Position numbers and translations under genes: made by a program. Positions 63,022 to 64,000 of a DNA stretch of 64,000 nucleotides are shown in pieces (positions within the stretch are counted from its first letter, which is position 1; each line of letters starts with the position of its first letter). Under the pieces are notes generated by a model. The model searched no databases. It worked only from the letters and a program-made list of their open reading frames with translations, and was not told the origin of the DNA. The DNA is from Pseudomonadota bacterium (GTDB lineage: Bacteria; Pseudomonadota; Alphaproteobacteria; Reyranellales; Reyranellaceae): assembly GCA_018240745.1 (NCBI GenBank), contig JAFEFF010000172.1:57092-121091 (forward strand), read 5' to 3'.

Positions 63022-63261
63022 ATGCAGACCATCTTCGTCATGGTGAAGTGCGACCTCGGCAAGGCCTACGAGGTCGCCGACGAGGCGGTCGCCGTCGAGC
63101 ACGTTTCCGAGGTCTATTCGACCTCCGGCCAGTACGACCTGCTGATGAAGTGCTATCTCGACGAGAAGACCGACATCGGCCACTTCGTCACCAGCAGGAT
63201 TCAGACGCTGGCCGGCGTGAAGGACACCTTCACCCTCATCACCTTCAAGGCTTTCTCCTGA
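63022..63261 (+). CDS. Stand-alone Lrp/AsnC effector-binding (RAM) domain protein
   Basis: 79 residues, entirely the ligand-sensing RAM fold (MQTIFVMVKCDLGKAYEVADE, then VYSTSGQYDLLMKCYLDE) without the helix-turn-helix. Such stand-alone sensors can modulate enzymes or full Lrp-type regulators in trans. It starts 3 bases after the helicase stop, so co-transcription is likely. Confidence 0.88.
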   Translation: MQTIFVMVKCDLGKAYEVADEAVAVEHVSEVYSTSGQYDLLMKCYLDEKTDIGHFVTSRIQTLAGVKDTFTLITFKAFS

Positions 63262-63298
63262 GATTGAGTGGCGCCGTCCACGGAGCGATACTCGAACC

Positions 63299-63532
63299 AT
63301 GGAACGCATCGTTCGCCTTCACATCGAGAAGCTGCCCGAAGGCGTCTATCTCGCCACGAGCGACGACGTGCAGGGACTGGTTGCCCAAGGCCGCACCATC
63401 ACCGAAACGCTCGAGATTGCGCGTGACGTAGCGCGCAAGTTGATCGAAGCCCACGGCGGCGACCCTGACGCCGTAGCTCTGCCGGCTGTCGGCGATTCTC
63501 TCGACTATCCTCTGGTCGTCGCTGCCGAGTAA
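63299..63532 (+). CDS. hicB: HicB-type antitoxin (partial RHH/HicB fold)
   Basis: 77 residues. The degraded RNase-H-like HicB fold reads RIVRLHIEKLPEGVYLATSDDVQGLVAQGRTITETLE, which is the signature of HicB-type antitoxins. No separate DNA-binding domain is present, as in short forms. It precedes hicA by three bases. Confidence 0.85.
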   Translation: MERIVRLHIEKLPEGVYLATSDDVQGLVAQGRTITETLEIARDVARKLIEAHGGDPDAVALPAVGDSLDYPLVVAAE

Positions 63533-63535
63533 GGA

Positions 63536-63760
63536 GTGGGGCGACTTTCGGGATTTCGCTATCGCGAGATCGTCTCTCGCCTCCGGCAGCTCGGCTTCGA
63601 GTTCAGACGGCAAGCAGCGGGAAGCCACGAGATCTGGGCGAATCCTGCGACCGGCAAGTTCACGACCATCCCCAATCATCCGGGAGATATGCCCGAGGGC
63701 ACCTTGCGTGCGATCCTGCGGCAGGCGGGGATCGACCCTGACAAATTTCTGGCGCTCTGA
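63536..63760 (+). CDS. hicA: HicA-type mRNA interferase toxin
   Basis: 74 residues, GTG start. RYREIVSRLRQLGFEFRRQAAGSHEIW contains the dsRBD-like helix and the active-site His; FTTIPNHPGDMPEGTLRAILRQAGI completes the fold. Cleaves mRNA and tmRNA when free of HicB. The antitoxin-first order is a common variant of hicAB. Confidence 0.88.
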   Translation: MGRLSGFRYREIVSRLRQLGFEFRRQAAGSHEIWANPATGKFTTIPNHPGDMPEGTLRAILRQAGIDPDKFLAL

Positions 63761-63810
63761 TCGCCAGGTCGAGCGAGCCGGCGTTGCCTTCTTGTGGTCA
63801 GTGAGAGACG

Positions 63811-63840
63811 CAAAAACGGCGCGTAATCGCCACGCGCCGT
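63811..63840 (-). terminator. Rho-independent terminator for the leftward amidohydrolase gene
   Basis: On the minus strand ACGGCGCGT pairs with ACGCGCCGT (9 perfect pairs, 7-base loop) and is directly followed by five T residues. It lies about 60 bases after the stop of the leftward gene and also separates it from hicBA. Confidence 0.85.
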
Positions 63841-63901
63841 CGGGGGAGCTGTTCGCCCTCCAACATACCGTCTCGAAGGGGGCGATCTCTACTCTTGGCC
63901 G

Positions 63902-64000
63902 TCAGTTGATCAGGCCGTAGAACTTCCCGGCGTTGGTGCAGGTGATCATCCTCGTCACGTCGGGCGAGACCTCGGCGAACTGCTCGGCGATGAACTTGTC
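63902..64000 (-). CDS. C-terminal end of an amidohydrolase-family protein (cut off by window edge)
   Basis: 32 residues remain: they end in TRMITCTNAGKFYGLIN, the common tail of amidohydrolase-2 (ACMSD-like) enzymes, where the barrel closes and the last helix ends in a Tyr-Gly-Leu sequence. The gene extends beyond the window. Family call is made only from this tail. Confidence 0.6.
   Translation of the reverse strand, partial: DKFIAEQFAEVSPDVTRMITCTNAGKFYGLIN

Overview
The window is a 64 kb piece of a GC-rich chromosome from an alphaproteobacterium. The gene stock points there: tricarboxylate-type (Bug/Tct) receptors, ETF-ubiquinone oxidoreductase, a CtaA-type heme A synthase and an NDUFS6-like zinc protein. 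A soil or water organism related to Reyranella or the Rhodospirillales/Hyphomicrobiales is my best guess; this is inference, and no rRNA is present. No CRISPR array, prophage or intact insertion sequence was seen.

Layout. 0-5 kb: 3' end of a LivM permease, then an RND efflux pump and its adaptor. 5.4-12.5 kb: a solute receptor, then a leftward group of an IlvD/Edd dehydratase, a 358-residue protein, a UGSC-family selenoprotein read through an in-frame UGA, and a luciferase-like monooxygenase. 12.5-14.3 kb: a SET-domain protein, a TumE/TumA-like toxin-antitoxin pair and tRNA-Arg(CCG). 14.3-24.2 kb: acyl-CoA and lipid enzymes, then urate hydroxylase PuuD translationally coupled to a small membrane-anchored protein with a toxin-like domain and a possible immunity partner. 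24-36 kb: accessory DNA with dispersed palindromic repeats, a lower-GC islet, an orphan antitoxin, a frameshifted TRAP receptor, VapBC and an MFS transporter.

36-46.5 kb carries a coherent oxalate module, all leftward: tctC-tctB-tctA (uptake), a GntR regulator, oxc, frc, a free-standing formyltransferase of the 10-formyl-THF dehydrogenase N-domain type, and fhs. Together these would import a carboxylate, activate and decarboxylate oxalate, and feed the formyl or formate product into folate C1 metabolism. A Crp/Fnr regulator faces fhs tail to tail.

46.6-64 kb is mostly housekeeping: GNAT, uracil-DNA glycosylase, a MetX-like hydrolase, ETF-QO, a TPR lipid-like secreted protein with ispE, a Sel1/peptidoglycan-binding protein, heme A synthase, a 1151-residue multidomain flavoprotein, cupins, a methyltransferase, a DEAD-box helicase, a stand-alone Lrp effector domain, HicBA, and the tail of an amidohydrolase.

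The strongest unusual signals are the UGSC selenoprotein with a SECIS-like hairpin, the coupled toxin-like/immunity-like pair behind puuD, the formyltransferase inside the oxalate operon, and two families of palindromic intergenic repeats.
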